A stretch of DNA of 19,231 nt. Origin: Hyphochytrium catenoides. Its lineage: Eukaryota > Sar > Hyphochytriomycetes > Hyphochytriales > Hyphochytriaceae. The notes beneath the pieces are model-generated. The model saw only the letters and a list, made by a program, of their open reading frames with translations. It was not told the origin of the DNA and searched no databases. Position numbers and translations under genes: made by a program. The stretch is taken from assembly GCA_900088475.1 (NCBI GenBank), contig FLMG01004722.1:822-20052 (forward strand). The letters are read 5' to 3'. The first letter of the stretch is position 1. Every line of letters begins with the position of its first letter. Of this stretch, positions 8,575-19,208 are shown piece by piece.

Positions 8575-10711
8575 ATGGCCCCTCGGTTCAAAGAAGACGT
8601 GGGGGGATCCAGCCAATCTGTCACACGTCTGCTGCAGCACATCCAAACCCTCAAGGCTACATATGAAGGTACAGGACCTTTAGTCGACGTTACTTTCTGA
8701 AGATCTCTTCTTGCACTACCGGCTGTCCTCATTACTATTTTGATCTCGCCTGAGTTATGTATGACCTGCTACTCCCTAGCATCCCTTGTCCCTTCACTCC
8801 GCTTCGTATACTTCTCCTCGACAAAGCTTGGAAGGTACCTACTCGAGCTACTGCTATAGCTGCACGAAACTCGGCCTTGCTCTGGGTGTCTTTTATGTTT
8901 TCTGTGTTCCTGGTCTCAGAGTCTGCTCTGCTTGCTATCTCCCTGTACCTCTTCTGAAGCTTGAATGGTCTCATTGGCCTGCTATTAACATGATGTCTCT
9001 AGCCCATATACAGACACTCACAACGTCTCTAGAGGCCATGAGAGAAGAGAATGCCTCTCTGAAGAGGTTCATAGTGGTTCTGGAGGAGGAGATAGAACAC
9101 AGAAATAGCATGGTAGATGACGTGGTTCCATGCACTTTTAGGGGCGCCCCGCTTCCTTGCTTCTTTTCTCTCTGCTCATCCTACGCCCCTTCTTGCCTCA
9201 AAACAAGTATCTCATCTTGCCTGTCCCTCATGGTGCTTTTCACTCCATATCTCGCTACAAGTCTGTCCTCTCTTTGCCATTCTCCCCTCTTATATTCCTG
9301 CCGTAATAACGTGCTCTTCTGTCCCTTGCCCGACGGAAATTTCGTGCTTTCTACACTATAGGTCCTCAGCAATGGCTTTGAGTGCTTTTGGGTCTGGTCC
9401 TATGTATTCAAATCTCTTTCATCTCTGCTAACTGCTGTGTGCTATGGCTTCCTAGCTGATTCAAATCTGCACTCTACAAATGTTCACCCGTAGGTCCATC
9501 AGCTAAAGGTAGAAAACAGTGAAAGGTGGCGCATCCAGGAGGGGGATGACTGGAGAGCGTTAGTGGATGCAGTACAGAAAGATAGAAGGCGGCTTGAGGT
9601 TGAAAATGAAGAGGTAATGAGACTCTAGCATACACGCTTCGTACGGGAAGGAAGACCACAGTCAATAGAGATGGGCTCCTCAGCTGAGAGAAAGACGGGT
9701 TCTTTCGTGATTACCAAGCAATAGAAGGATGGAGGTTACCGTTCTTGCCTGTTGATGCTTCTCTCCAGAGCCTCAACCTTTAGAGTATCAACTTGTGGAC
9801 CGTTATGCATTGGCCTCCCTCTCTTGGATGGGTTTAATGGCTGGTGTTTATCCACTTCCTCCCTTTTTCTTCTTGTCCTCGTCTACGTCCTTTGCTATGT
9901 CTGCTCTAAAGTTGGCAGCCTCATTAGCTGAATACAAACAGCAAGTAGCGTCTCTTCAAGCCACTGTTGCGGAACACGGTCTTAGTTCAAACCAGAGAGG
10001 TCTTAGATCCCGGAAATATTCGCTGACTAGGAGAATGTCCTCATCTGGCCCATCTCAAGGCGGCGCGGCGCCAGTTTCTCCGAGGTAAGATTCCGACCTC
10101 AAACTATTGAGAGACACTGTCCAGAGCAATAAGAGTATGAGAAGAAACGGGTAACAGGTAGAACTAGTTTTGACGTTGTTGGAGTAGGTCTCCGAAGTTG
10201 GAGGAGCTATAGAATGCTTTCCTGAGAAAAAAGGAGTCTCCTAACCAGCTGACCATCTCTCTGCATTCGCAAGCCATCAGAGCACAACAAAGAAGGTGAT
10301 GGAGGAAAACGAGGCTCTCAAGGTATGAAGAACGTGCAGACTCGTTTAGCGATGCCTTCATGCTCAACCTCTTGTCTACTGCTTCGTCACATATGTCTAG
10401 CATGCCTTGGCTGAACTCCGCGAAGAGCTAAGGATGACCAAGACAGAGAGAGAGGAAGAGATTGAGATGTATGAGCGAGAGCTCAACTGCTTACGCCATG
10501 ATGTCAGTGTTCTGTTCTCTGTTGTAGTCTTTGTATAGTATCTAACTTCAGATACTTCTTCTCCCTTGTATTTCAGCGGAAATCTTTCTCAGCAGGAGAA
10601 GACGAAGAGAGGAGCTTGCTAAAGTCCATCTACTCAGCGGGTCAAGGCCTCTTCTGGCTAGCTATGAAACCTAGTCACTCGAAGAAGTCATATCCTGTCA
10701 TCAACGTGTGA
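8575..10711 (+). CDS. Coiled-coil protein of unknown function (7 exons)
   Basis: Not recognised. Exons: 8575-8668, 9003-9121, 9494-9613, 9912-10084, 10274-10322, 10401-10502, 10577-10711, giving about 263 residues. The start ATG sits in a GAAGATGGC context. The protein has a near-duplicated HIQTL segment (HIQTLKATYE then AHIQTLTTSL) across the first junction. Heptad-like Glu/Lys/Leu stretches run through exons 1-3 and 5-6. A Ser/Arg-rich basic linker (about residues 137-170, including SRKYSLTRRMSSSG) breaks the coil. The C-terminus SIYSAGQGLFWLAMKP ends in a Lys/Ser-rich tail. Splice phases agree throughout, but exons 4 and 5 use AAG acceptors, and exon 2 could end at 9112 (GTAGAT donor), so edges may shift by a few codons. 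Probably a cytoskeletal or scaffold protein, by inference only. Confidence 0.65.
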
Positions 10712-11976
10712 AAGCTGACAAAGCGCTCCGTGTTAAAGGAACTTTGTGCCGCCTGGCAAAGCCTACATCGCATCACGTAGGCGTACGAGATGATGGACAG
10801 CTCCTTACTCTTCCTTGTCATGGTAGACGTGTCTCGAGACTCCTGACAACTGTCCACTTTTCTTCCCATATCTCGCATGTCTCAGTTGAGCACTTCCTTG
10901 TTCTCAACGCTGCTCAAGATCTATTGCTGTCCTTTAACTCTCATCAGATCTCTCATCGCAACCGTTGAGGTGCACCATCAAGAGGGTAAGGGCAAGAGTG
11001 AATGTCGCTTCGCAGAGTGATGGTTCCTTTTGTATGATAATCAAATCTCTTCTATCTATGATTCTTTCCACAATTTCTGAGATCTGTCCTTGAAGTAGTA
11101 ATAGTAATATCTGAGCTAACCCAGTGCTCCTCGGTCTTCTATTTAGTAATGCGATCTGATAAAGGAGGAGTGAGCTAGGCGCTAACGGCCATCTCCCTTC
11201 CTCCCTGTGTGAATGACAGCTTTGGCTACTTTTTCTGTAAAGCGCGGGCTTTTGAGTTCGGAATTCCGTCCACTTTCCCTCCTCCCTCTCTCTTGTTTCT
11301 TGACTCCATTTTTATGTTTGATCATAGCCTTGCCTTATCTCCCTCAATTCTGTCTCGTCTAGGTCTCTTCCTCTAGTACAGTAAAGCTCTTTGTGTTACC
11401 TCTCATCGAGGGGATCTCCTTTGCCCTCTGTCTCGATTGCATTCGCCGTTTCTCTCTCCTTTCTTGTCTTTTCTCCTTTGGACACAACGGCATTCTGAAG
11501 AATCTTCGGTGTCTCCACCTGTCATTCCAATAATCTCTGCCTTGAACGACAGGCGATTTCTGAAGCTTTTCTGGCCATTGAAAAGTGAAAGAGACACCAT
11601 CAGTGACAATCACTCTGGGGATTCCCGCCATTCTGTTTGGACTGGAGAAGCCCTGCGCCCGCCAGGTTGGAGCCTATCGTTGCTGGTAGGTGACACTCAA
11701 GCAGGTGGGCGCCCAAAGATAAAGAAGAGAGAAGGAAAGAGAGAAGAAGTGAGGGAGAAAAAGTAGGAGGAGTAGAAGGAGAGAGCTAGAATGAGAAGGC
11801 CAAGACGACCGTGAGGGTAGTTGCAGAGAGAAAGTTTTGGGCTAAAGGGTTTGATGGAGGTTACTCATTTTACTATTTGCTCTCCGCCTGGCAGACGGGT
11901 GCTACTCTCGCCGATAGTAGGGCAAAGCTAACTTGCAAGTGCTGGAACCGTGATGACGTTCTATTCTTCACTCGCA
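10712..11976. other. Intergenic stretch, no firm gene
   Basis: About 1.27 kb between the coiled-coil gene and the Tudor/CAIM gene. The second half is pyrimidine-rich (11270-11480), then purine-rich (11715-11790). Two weak possibilities overlap at 11359-11765: a 90-residue minus-strand frame starting MAGIPRVIV at 11631, and a plus-strand stretch (11553-11664) that follows an acceptor-like CGACAG and precedes a GTTGGA donor. Neither resembles a known family, and they exclude each other, so no CDS is called. Confidence 0.4.
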
Positions 11977-14963
11977 ATGAAGTCCACTTCTGAGCACAAG
12001 CTCAAAGACAAGCTGCTGCTATCCAAGCTGTGGGCCTCTGACGAGGACGTAAAGCAAGCCATTCGCCTCTGTTCTGACGCTTCTGCAGCTTTTCAATGGC
12101 TTGTGGACATTGGAAGCGCAAAGCCGCTGCCTAGCCCTCAGGGTAACTGCTTCTATTGTACAGAGCATAGGGCTAAAAGACATCGTTTCTTACCACGTGC
12201 TGCTCATCGGCGTTCTTCTTCTCCACCTTCTCCCCTCTCTGCTTTGTTAGGGTTCTACTCTTCCTCTTCTTCTTTTGGCGAAAGAAACGGGCCGTCAACC
12301 GCTACGGTCTCGCAGAGCGCTGCCGTGGGAGGAAGCAAGAAGGGAAGCGAGCTGTTCAACACTGCTTTAACCCAGCCGAGTGAGAGCAGACGAGAGAGGT
12401 CCTCGAATGGAAGCGAACCTAATGTTTGGCATCTTGTGAGCAGCAGAAACAGAAACAATGCGGATAAGGGAAGAGAAAACTCTCCTTCTGTTAGCCCCCA
12501 AAGCGCGCAGAGCATCTGCCTCTCTCCTCTGTCGCACTCCGGAGAAGGAGAGGGTGAAGTCATTGACGTATCAGAAGTGGAAGCCGCCGTAGAGGCTGTC
12601 ATTAGACAACTCGGTGTCTCGACAACGATACCAGACACCTGGTGGAAGTCTCTTTCATCATTCCTTGATATCAAGCCCGTGGAAGAGCTTGCCGGAGCCG
12701 TGACAGAGGCAACAGCCAAGGCTCGCGAAGTCTATGACATCAAGAACGAACAGACCAATCCCTCTCCATCAGAGCAAAGGGCCATGCTTCGGACTCTGCT
12801 GACTGATTTAGTGGAGCCCATGACGCTGATGAAGCAAGCGAAACAAGAGAGGGAACTCTCTCTCTCCCCTTCACCTTCACAAGAGGAACTCTCGCTTCTT
12901 GCAAAGGACTGTGAGGTGGTAGAGGGACCTTCATCTATGACAAAGAAGGACATTTCGCCCATTCGCTCCCTCTGTGAGGCTTACATCAACCTTCTCACCT
13001 GGGTGGAGACAGAGAAAGGGAAAAGGAGTCGCTGTCTCTCTGCATTCGAAGATAAAGTGAGGACTGTGACAAAGAATAGGACTACGAGGATGGAGGCTTG
13101 GGAAAGAGAAATGACGTCAAGCAAAGCACAGCTGGAGAGGGACTTGGAAGAGAAGAAAGGCATCGAAGAACGCATAGCCCAGATGATTGGACACTTTGAT
13201 AGCGAGGCTGAGAGGGCTGGGGCATATATTGATCTTGTCAACTCGAAGGATGCAAGGTACGCTAAGGGTCAGAAAGCCGCTCAAACACACATTACATCAT
13301 GTCTGCGCCTTTTCCTTCTACACAGTCGGTCGTCTAACTAAAAACTTCGCTGCGTCGTTCTGTTTGCCTGGTTTTCTCCTTTCTCTCCATCCAGCCACAT
13401 TGCTGTTATGTCTAGCCGCACCCTTGCGGCGGATAAAGTACGAAACCAGCAGCAGAAGATGAAGCAGGTTGACGCAGAAGGAAGCCATCTACGAGCATCA
13501 TTAGACCTTCTCAATGCCGTTCTTTCGTACCGCAAGAGACAACTGGAAAGCTACTCCTCATCACTGTCCCCAGTCGCTGATAAGGCGGTTGAGACGGCGA
13601 CGACAGGACTGGTAAGAACATATTCTAGCAGAGATGGAGAGCACGTAGCGGGACAAAAGAAAGGGCAAGGCAATGTCTAGATTTGTAGTTAAAAAGGGTT
13701 TTGGGTTGAACCTCAGCTCTCCGTTTCCCTATAGAGAAGAAAGGCTAACACACAGATCTCTTTTGACATTTCCATACCTTTGTCTCCCCATTGTCCCTCT
13801 GTTTAACAGTGTGACACCATCCCTCGACTGTGCAATGCCCTCAAGGCATTCTGCAACTTCCATCGCCAGAGGACGGTCAATGCGGAAGCAAGGCTGGAGG
13901 AGAGAAGGAGTGACTTGGAGCAGCATATACAACTGTACGGAGATGACTGTCCTACTGAGAAGCAGAGCTTGGAGGCTAGAATCCGAGAACTGCAAAATGT
14001 AACGATCAGCAGTACAAATATTCTCCGCCAGACTGCCGAGTCCCAGGAGAGATTCTGGAACTCTGTGTATGATATTCTTCCCACGCCAGCCCGACGGAGT
14101 CTCCTGCACAATCTAAAGGAGCTTCAGCCTCAATTGGCAGTAGGACCGGTAAAAGATATGGTCAATAGAATCTGCACACCAGAAAAGCTTCAGGCAGCCT
14201 CCTCTGGAGGAGGAGGGGCAGCTAGCATTCGCTCTTTGGCCCCGGTGCCAGCTCCTGCTGTGTCTGTTCCCATATCTGTCCCCGCGGCTCTCGCTGCTAC
14301 TCAGCAAATTGATGCGAGCGCCAACGCAGTAAGACCACCAAGCTTTACAAACGGCGTCCTCACAAGGAGCACCGCCCATGGCTCCTCATCGTCAAATCTC
14401 AAGAGGCAAAGAGAGGAAGAGACGCTATCTAACAACAAGAGAGGAGCTGTGGACCCCACAGTATCCTCTTCGACTGCTGCTGGCTCCTCCTCTGCCACTA
14501 CGACCTCCACCTCTGCCTCCACAGCCCAACGAGATGCTCTTTTCTCCGCTCCTCTTCGCCAGGGTGAGACTATCTTCACCAAGTTCAATTGCGGCGGTAC
14601 CAGGAGGTGGATGAGAGGAAGAGTAACTGCAGTGAACCCAATCGGAACCTACAGCGTTGAGTACGAGGACGGAGATCGCTATGAAAACGTGGCAAGGAAG
14701 TTTCTCCATTCCACAGCACAGGTAAGAAAAAGTGATGGTTAGTTTATAAACGGATTTCGTAGGACAGCCGTCTAGGACGCAACAGACGAGGCGCTGCTGA
14801 ACGGATGGGATAAGGCTGTTCGTCTCTGCTAATCTTACGCCCTCCGATGCTCTTTCAGATTGAGTTCGAGCAGATTGATGTCACAAGAGAGACCAAGGAT
14901 GGACAGCTTCCTTCTGGAACGGAAGCTAATCAGCCCAACAACGCTGGCTGTGCCATCATGTAG
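11977..14963 (+). CDS. UBA-like / helical / Tudor-like protein with CAIM prenylation box (5 exons)
   Basis: Exons: 11977-12142, 12251-13256, 13416-13611, 13810-14721, 14859-14963, giving 794 residues. Residues 6-47 (LWASDEDVKQAIRL, then SAAFQWLVDIG) look like a three-helix UBA-type fold. Residues about 65-200 are Ser-rich and low in order. About 290-560 is largely helical with coiled-coil character (KAQLERDLEEKK). A basic, NLS-like patch (LKRQREEE, NNKRG) lies near 653-668, followed by a Ser/Thr-rich linker. Residues 708-757 form a Tudor-like domain: GETIFTKF, RRWMRGRV, YSVEYEDGDRYENV. The last four residues are Cys-Ala-Ile-Met and then TAG, a CaaX box with Met at X, which is typical of farnesylation. 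The first intron (12143-12250) is 108 nt and in frame, so retention would give 830 residues. The overall architecture matches no family I recognise. Confidence 0.85.
14563..14712 (+). other. Tudor-like domain
   Basis: Part of the CAIM-box gene. The pattern is GE-x-hydrophobic, then W-x-x-G-x-V, then Y-x-V-x-Y-x-D-G-D, then a V near the end. This is the classical Tudor/Agenet beta-barrel signature, which in known members binds methylated lysine or arginine through an aromatic cage. Aromatic residues are present at the expected strands (F, W, Y, Y), but ligand type cannot be told from sequence. Confidence 0.7.
14949..14960 (+). other. C-terminal CaaX box (CAIM)
   Basis: Codons TGT GCC ATC ATG lie directly before the TAG stop, preceded by a flexible Gln/Pro/Asn-rich stretch. 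CAIM is the C-terminal tetrapeptide of B-type lamins and a good farnesyltransferase substrate. The exon (14859-14963) joins in phase 0 after a GTAAGA donor and a TTTCAG acceptor. Confidence 0.8.
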
Positions 14964-15653
14964 AGCGTAGCTCTCCCTTCCTCTTTCCATTTCCTCCATC
15001 TGTCCAGCTCTTCACCGATAAACCAAACCGCTGTGGACTTCCTAGTGTCCCTTTGTCTTGGTGTCTTTCACTGTGCTCGTCTTCATACTGCCAGAGTACT
15101 CTCATACACTATAGTTTAAGATATATATGGAGATGTCTCAAGGCAAATCTTATTTGATTTTTCGTCATTGACTCTCGAGGGTACTGGAGGGCCCTGACAT
15201 TAGTTACTTTTAGAGTGTGGACAAGAAGAGCTTATATTTCGAAGACCATGAGTCCGATCACGGCCTCAGTGACAAAGAGAGAATCGTCCGATAACAGATG
15301 TCGACACAGGTCCTCTTATAGAGACAGTGCGGGGAGAGGTTGCCAGCTGAAATGAGGCAGAGACAGAGGAAGCAGAGGACAGCCGCCAGACGAGTTTCTA
15401 AGAGTCAAACTAAAGCTATGTATTTTAGTGTACAAAGAGGAGCGATAAAGAAAGTGACAAGAAGACTAATCGTCATCTCACGCTAGAAGAACACATAGTG
15501 ATTGTTACGCGGTGGGCGTTATGAGCGAGAGCAAGAGGTTTGCTCTCAAGCCGTAGTGGTATGAGAAAGGGTCAGCAAGGCAAAGATAAGCCTTCCCTCT
15601 CCATTCTGAAGCTTTTCCTCTGATGGACTTCCTCTTCTATCTGCTTCTCTATC
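14964..15653. other. Convergent intergenic region
   Basis: About 690 bases between two stop codons facing each other: the TAG of the CAIM-box gene and the TGA of the patatin-like gene. It must contain both 3' UTRs and polyadenylation sites. No canonical AATAAA was seen in either direction; GATAAA at 15444 is the closest match on the plus strand. No exon-like segment was recognised. Confidence 0.5.
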
Positions 15654-17786
15654 TCACAGTCTGGCAGCGAACTGGTTGCTTTTGGCCCACTCCCTGCCGT
15701 CTTGGACTCCTTTTTCATAGATTTGGAGCAATTCTTCCCGGTTAGGAGGGACCAACCGGTGAATGCCCTTAAATGGAATCTGTTCAACATAATCGAAGTG
15801 CCCAGAAGGGGACAAACGAGGATGAAGATACCTTAGAATGCGATGCCTACTGTTTAACAGTTAGCAGGACTAACCCATACATAAGAGAAGCAAAAGAACG
15901 AGAGGCTCGAGAAAAGAGAGAGGAAACATTGCTACCCGAATAAGAGGATATACACACCTTAGGTGAGATCTCTGCTTCTCCTACGCCTGGTGAGACGGTG
16001 AGGGTAAGATCATCCAACATCGGTTGGTTATCCGTGAGCCCGCCATCCACAAAGACACTGTCACAACCAGTATAAGTTAGATTACTAAGAACTTAGGATG
16101 TAAGAGGCTTAGAGACGCCTTGAAGGTTGGTGAGATATGACAGAAGCAGAATGGAAGCATAAGGCAGAGCGGCTTACAAGGCGAGACAGGTAAGGGGCAA
16201 GGTAACTTCCACAGAGACTGAAAGGGATGGCGCTAAAGAAAAAATCAGACCAAAACAACGGACAAAGGAAGAAGATATTTTTCCTTACATTTTGTTGAAG
16301 GTAACCGGTCTCTCATAGTAGAGCGGGATATAACAGGACGCTAGTAAAGCTTTTCGTAACTCATCTCTTGAAGAGAACCTGGAAATGAGCTTATTGCAGA
16401 GCCGCTTCTCTGCGGTTCCAGTCATTGAAAGAGACAAAAGACACAAACGCAGAGAGAAAGAGAGAAAGAGAGAGAGAAAGAGAGAAAGAGAGAAAGAGAG
16501 AAAGAGAGAGAGAAAGAGAGAGACAGAGAGACAGAGAGAGAGAGAGACAGAGAGAGAGAGACAGAGACAGAGTGAGTGAGAGAGAGAGAGAGTGCCCAAA
16601 AGAGTATTAGAACGTGCCAGAATAGAGTTGCAGACCAGACAGACATGGGTCTCCCTCCTTTGTCTCCTCGTTACGCTGTACCCTCCCTTTCCTGACAGCT
16701 TCCTATTAGCTCTCCATTAGGTTCTCTCCCTTATCGTGCGAGTTACCTTTAAGCAGAACAGTGACAGATATAAAAAGCCTTCCTGAAGCTCGGATGTGGG
16801 CATCTAACGGCAATAACCGGCCTAGAGCAGTGCTGACGATACTGAAGGAAATGACAACTTGTACGTAAGATACAATCGAGGACCCAGGAAAGCGATGTCA
16901 GCAAGCAAAAGGAAAGAAATGAAAGGGCGCATTGAGACAAAAAAGATACCCTGAAGTGCTAAAGCATGGCGAGATAAGTTAAATGACCAGAGCCACAAGT
17001 AAGAAGAAGAGGAGTGATAGGGTCTTCACGCGGAGAGGAATTAACGCGGAGAACCATAAGAAGACATCGCTAGGGTCTGAAGTGGACCTTGAAGCAGGAG
17101 CAGGGAATCTAGACAGTGAAAGTACACTAACGGAAGACTTCAACTCACTCTGTCATTCGACCGAAGGGACCAAACGGTCTTTTGGCAGACAGCTTCGCCA
17201 TCAGCAGCACAGCTTCTACTGCCTCGGACGGTGCAACATCGCAAGCTAAGAGTGCAGCCGCCAGGCTATCGCAACCCGGTAGGCGCACGGACGAGAGAGG
17301 AAGGAAGACGCTGTGAGACGACGAAGAGAAAGAACAGAAGGAGAGAAACACCAAGAGAGTTATTTAATGACCGACAGTATGAGTTGTAGAGATCGCATGG
17401 AAAGGTCCAAGGGAATATCTCGCATAGACAATACAATGGTAGCAAGGTCAAGGCCAGCACGGAGCTTTCCTCATCGTCTTACCTTCCTGACGAAGTTCCT
17501 AAGAATTTGGTCTTGGAAGTCATGCCACCAATCTCCTGCAACAGTCAGAGACTGTCAGTCAATCAGTAGTCAAAAGGTGGTGGTCGAACGTTGAGCTATG
17601 TTGGAAGGTAGTCTGTACCAGGACAAAGAGAACACAAGGTTGGAGGGAAGCATAAAGACCTTGGACGGCCCACAGATTAGGAGCGGCCAGGAATAGAAAG
17701 AGAGGAACAGAGGAAGAAAAGGAGAGGGAGAGAGAGAAAGCAAAAAAGAATATAAGAGGAAAATAAAAGAGAGAAAAAGAGAGAGG

Positions 17787-17819
<33 letters not shown>

Positions 17820-19208
17820 AGGGACGGGAGAGAGAGAGAATGGAAGTAAGCGCGCATTGGAAAGAGGGCAATGAGAGAAAGAGGAAGGGAGCAAAGAAAC
17901 AAAAGGAGGGAAGGATAGATTAGAGATAAGGGGGAGAGGGGGAGAGAGAGAAGAGAAATGGAGAAAGATTGAGGAACGCGGGGAAGGGAAAGGGAAGTAA
18001 CAGGAAGGAGAGAGAGAAGGAGAGAGATTCAACGACAAAGAAAAAAGAGAGAGAAGAGAGAAGTTGATTGAGGCTGCGAAATCACGAGACAAGAGGGCTC
18101 TCCTCTGACACTACTCAAGCTAGCACACAGAGAGTCCACTGATACAGGGCTCTTTCTATCAGACCTTCAGAGCCGCGGCGACCCCAAGATGATAGATCAG
18201 CAGCCACGCACAGCCGCTGAAGGAAATAGAGGTAGGAAACTAATAGAGAAAGAGAGAAGGACGTTAGCCATTCAGTGGAGACCCTTTCTTATCGAAGTGC
18301 ATCCTGGCACTCGAAGCTAGCTAAGAACCTTAGAGACCTTAGCTTGTAAACTGAGGATTGTAAGACGGAAGAGAAAGAGAAAGATAATGTCCTTGCAACC
18401 CCAAGCTTGGAGCCGGGCAGAGATCAGGAGAGAGAAGAAAGGGAAAAGAGGTAGCCTCAAGTCACTCACCGGCCGCGGACCGCCATTGGACTTCCAGCCG
18501 ACATAGGGACCCCTGTCGGGGACGTAGATCACTCTCAAGAACTAGCATTAAGGGAGATTAAAGAGAGCGATGTTAGTGAATATAAGCAGGAGGAAGCAAA
18601 GCCAATGGCAAGAGAGAATAGAGAAAGAGAGTGAGAGAGAGAGAGAGAGAGTGAGGAGAGAGAGAGAGAGAGTGAGGTGAGAGAGAGAGCGAGGGACAAG
18701 AAAGAGGGGGAGATTGGCAGACAGAGGGAGAACGGAAGAGAGAGGGAGAAAGAACGAAAGAAGCGGAGAGAGGGGTGAGAGAGAAAGAAGGGAGAGATGG
18801 CGCGTCGACTTGGAGCACCTGATGTCCTGCACTGGTGCTCTTTACTATGGCTCCCAGCGCCGCGAGAGCGCGATCTCTCGCTCCTTTAAGGCGCACTATC
18901 TTGTTCAGGCGGTGAGTCAGAGTGTTGGCTAAGCGTACAGCCAGGCCCTGGAGAAACCAGAGAGCGAGAAAGTGAGAGAGAGAGAGAGAGAAAAAGAATT
19001 GGGAGACAGTGAAGGCAAGGGGGTAGATTGTAGGCATGGATGAATCGCTTTTCGAGAGAGAGAAGAGGAACGGCAGAGAGACGACGAGAGAGAATAAAAG
19101 ACATAGAAAGGAGCGAGCAAGGAGCTAGGAACAATAGAGTTACAGCTCTCAGCCAAGCTGTCTTCTCGTTACCAGATTGTAGCAGGAGATAAGGAAGATC
19201 ATGGCCAT
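15654..19208 (-). CDS. Patatin-like phospholipase / acylglycerol lipase (PNPLA type, 10 exons)
   Basis: Serine lipid hydrolase. Exons (minus strand): 19208-19173, 18947-18819, 18541-18470, 18239-18165, 17535-17483, 17265-17149, 16841-16747, 16409-16289, 16057-15956, 15846-15654. Phases agree, giving 330 residues. Family motifs in order: ISFSGCAWLLIYHLGVA (about 84-100, oxyanion-hole region), GTSSG (117-121, nucleophile Ser119), LPLDAH and SGRLFISVT, then SSRDELRKALLASCYIPLYYE, then VFVDGGLTDNQP (234-245, catalytic Asp237). The SxFxSRDEL-ALxASCxIP block resembles adiponutrin/ATGL-type PNPLA lipases, so the likely substrates are acylglycerols or phospholipids. The N-terminus is basic with a hydrophobic start (MAMIFLISC). 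The first exon follows a (CT)n-CCCCAG acceptor-like signal, so it may be internal and the true start may lie beyond the window. The exon 9 donor is placed at GTGTAT to keep phase. Confidence 0.88.
16450..16595. repeat. Imperfect GA/AAAG purine tract in a patatin intron
   Basis: GAGA and GAAAGA units on the plus strand, with scattered C and T, inside the intron 16746-16410. On the sense strand it is a polypyrimidine tract that ends about 40 nt before the acceptor of the exon coding EKRLCNKL. Both strands look open here, but the predicted peptides are simple Arg/Glu/Lys or Leu/Ser repeats. Confidence 0.85.
17695..18066. repeat. ~370-nt homopurine/homopyrimidine tract in patatin intron 4
   Basis: Almost entirely A and G on the plus strand, with only isolated C/T, including a pure GA core near 17784-17812. 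It fills most of the 629-nt intron (18164-17536) between the oxyanion-hole exon and the nucleophile exon. It is not coding: both neighbouring exons join directly in phase 0 to give an ordinary patatin ALKEIGG segment. Confidence 0.85.
18610..18790. repeat. GA-rich tract in patatin intron 2
   Basis: GAGAGA and GTGAGA units, then GAAAG units, on the plus strand, inside the intron 18818-18542. They are pyrimidine-rich in the pre-mRNA. A shorter pure GA run sits at 18973-18990 in the neighbouring intron 1, and another closes the window at 19220-19231. Confidence 0.85.

Noticed and set aside
12255-12719. 154-codon minus-strand frame
   Set aside because: Antisense to the long second exon of the Tudor/CAIM gene, whose frame is supported by phase at both ends.
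13803-14111. Overlapping minus-strand frames of 102 and 126 codons
   Set aside because: Antisense to the fourth exon of the Tudor/CAIM gene; there are no splice or family signals.
16385-16646. Open frames on both strands encoding Arg/Glu/Lys or Leu/Ser repeats
   Set aside because: They are translations of the GA/CT simple repeat inside patatin intron 7. The first part of the longest minus-strand frame also enters the true exon 16409-16289, which is annotated.
17559-18092. 177-codon minus-strand frame rich in Leu/Ser/Phe, resembling a membrane protein
   Set aside because: It is a translated polypyrimidine tract inside patatin intron 4. The flanking exons join directly in phase to give conserved patatin sequence.
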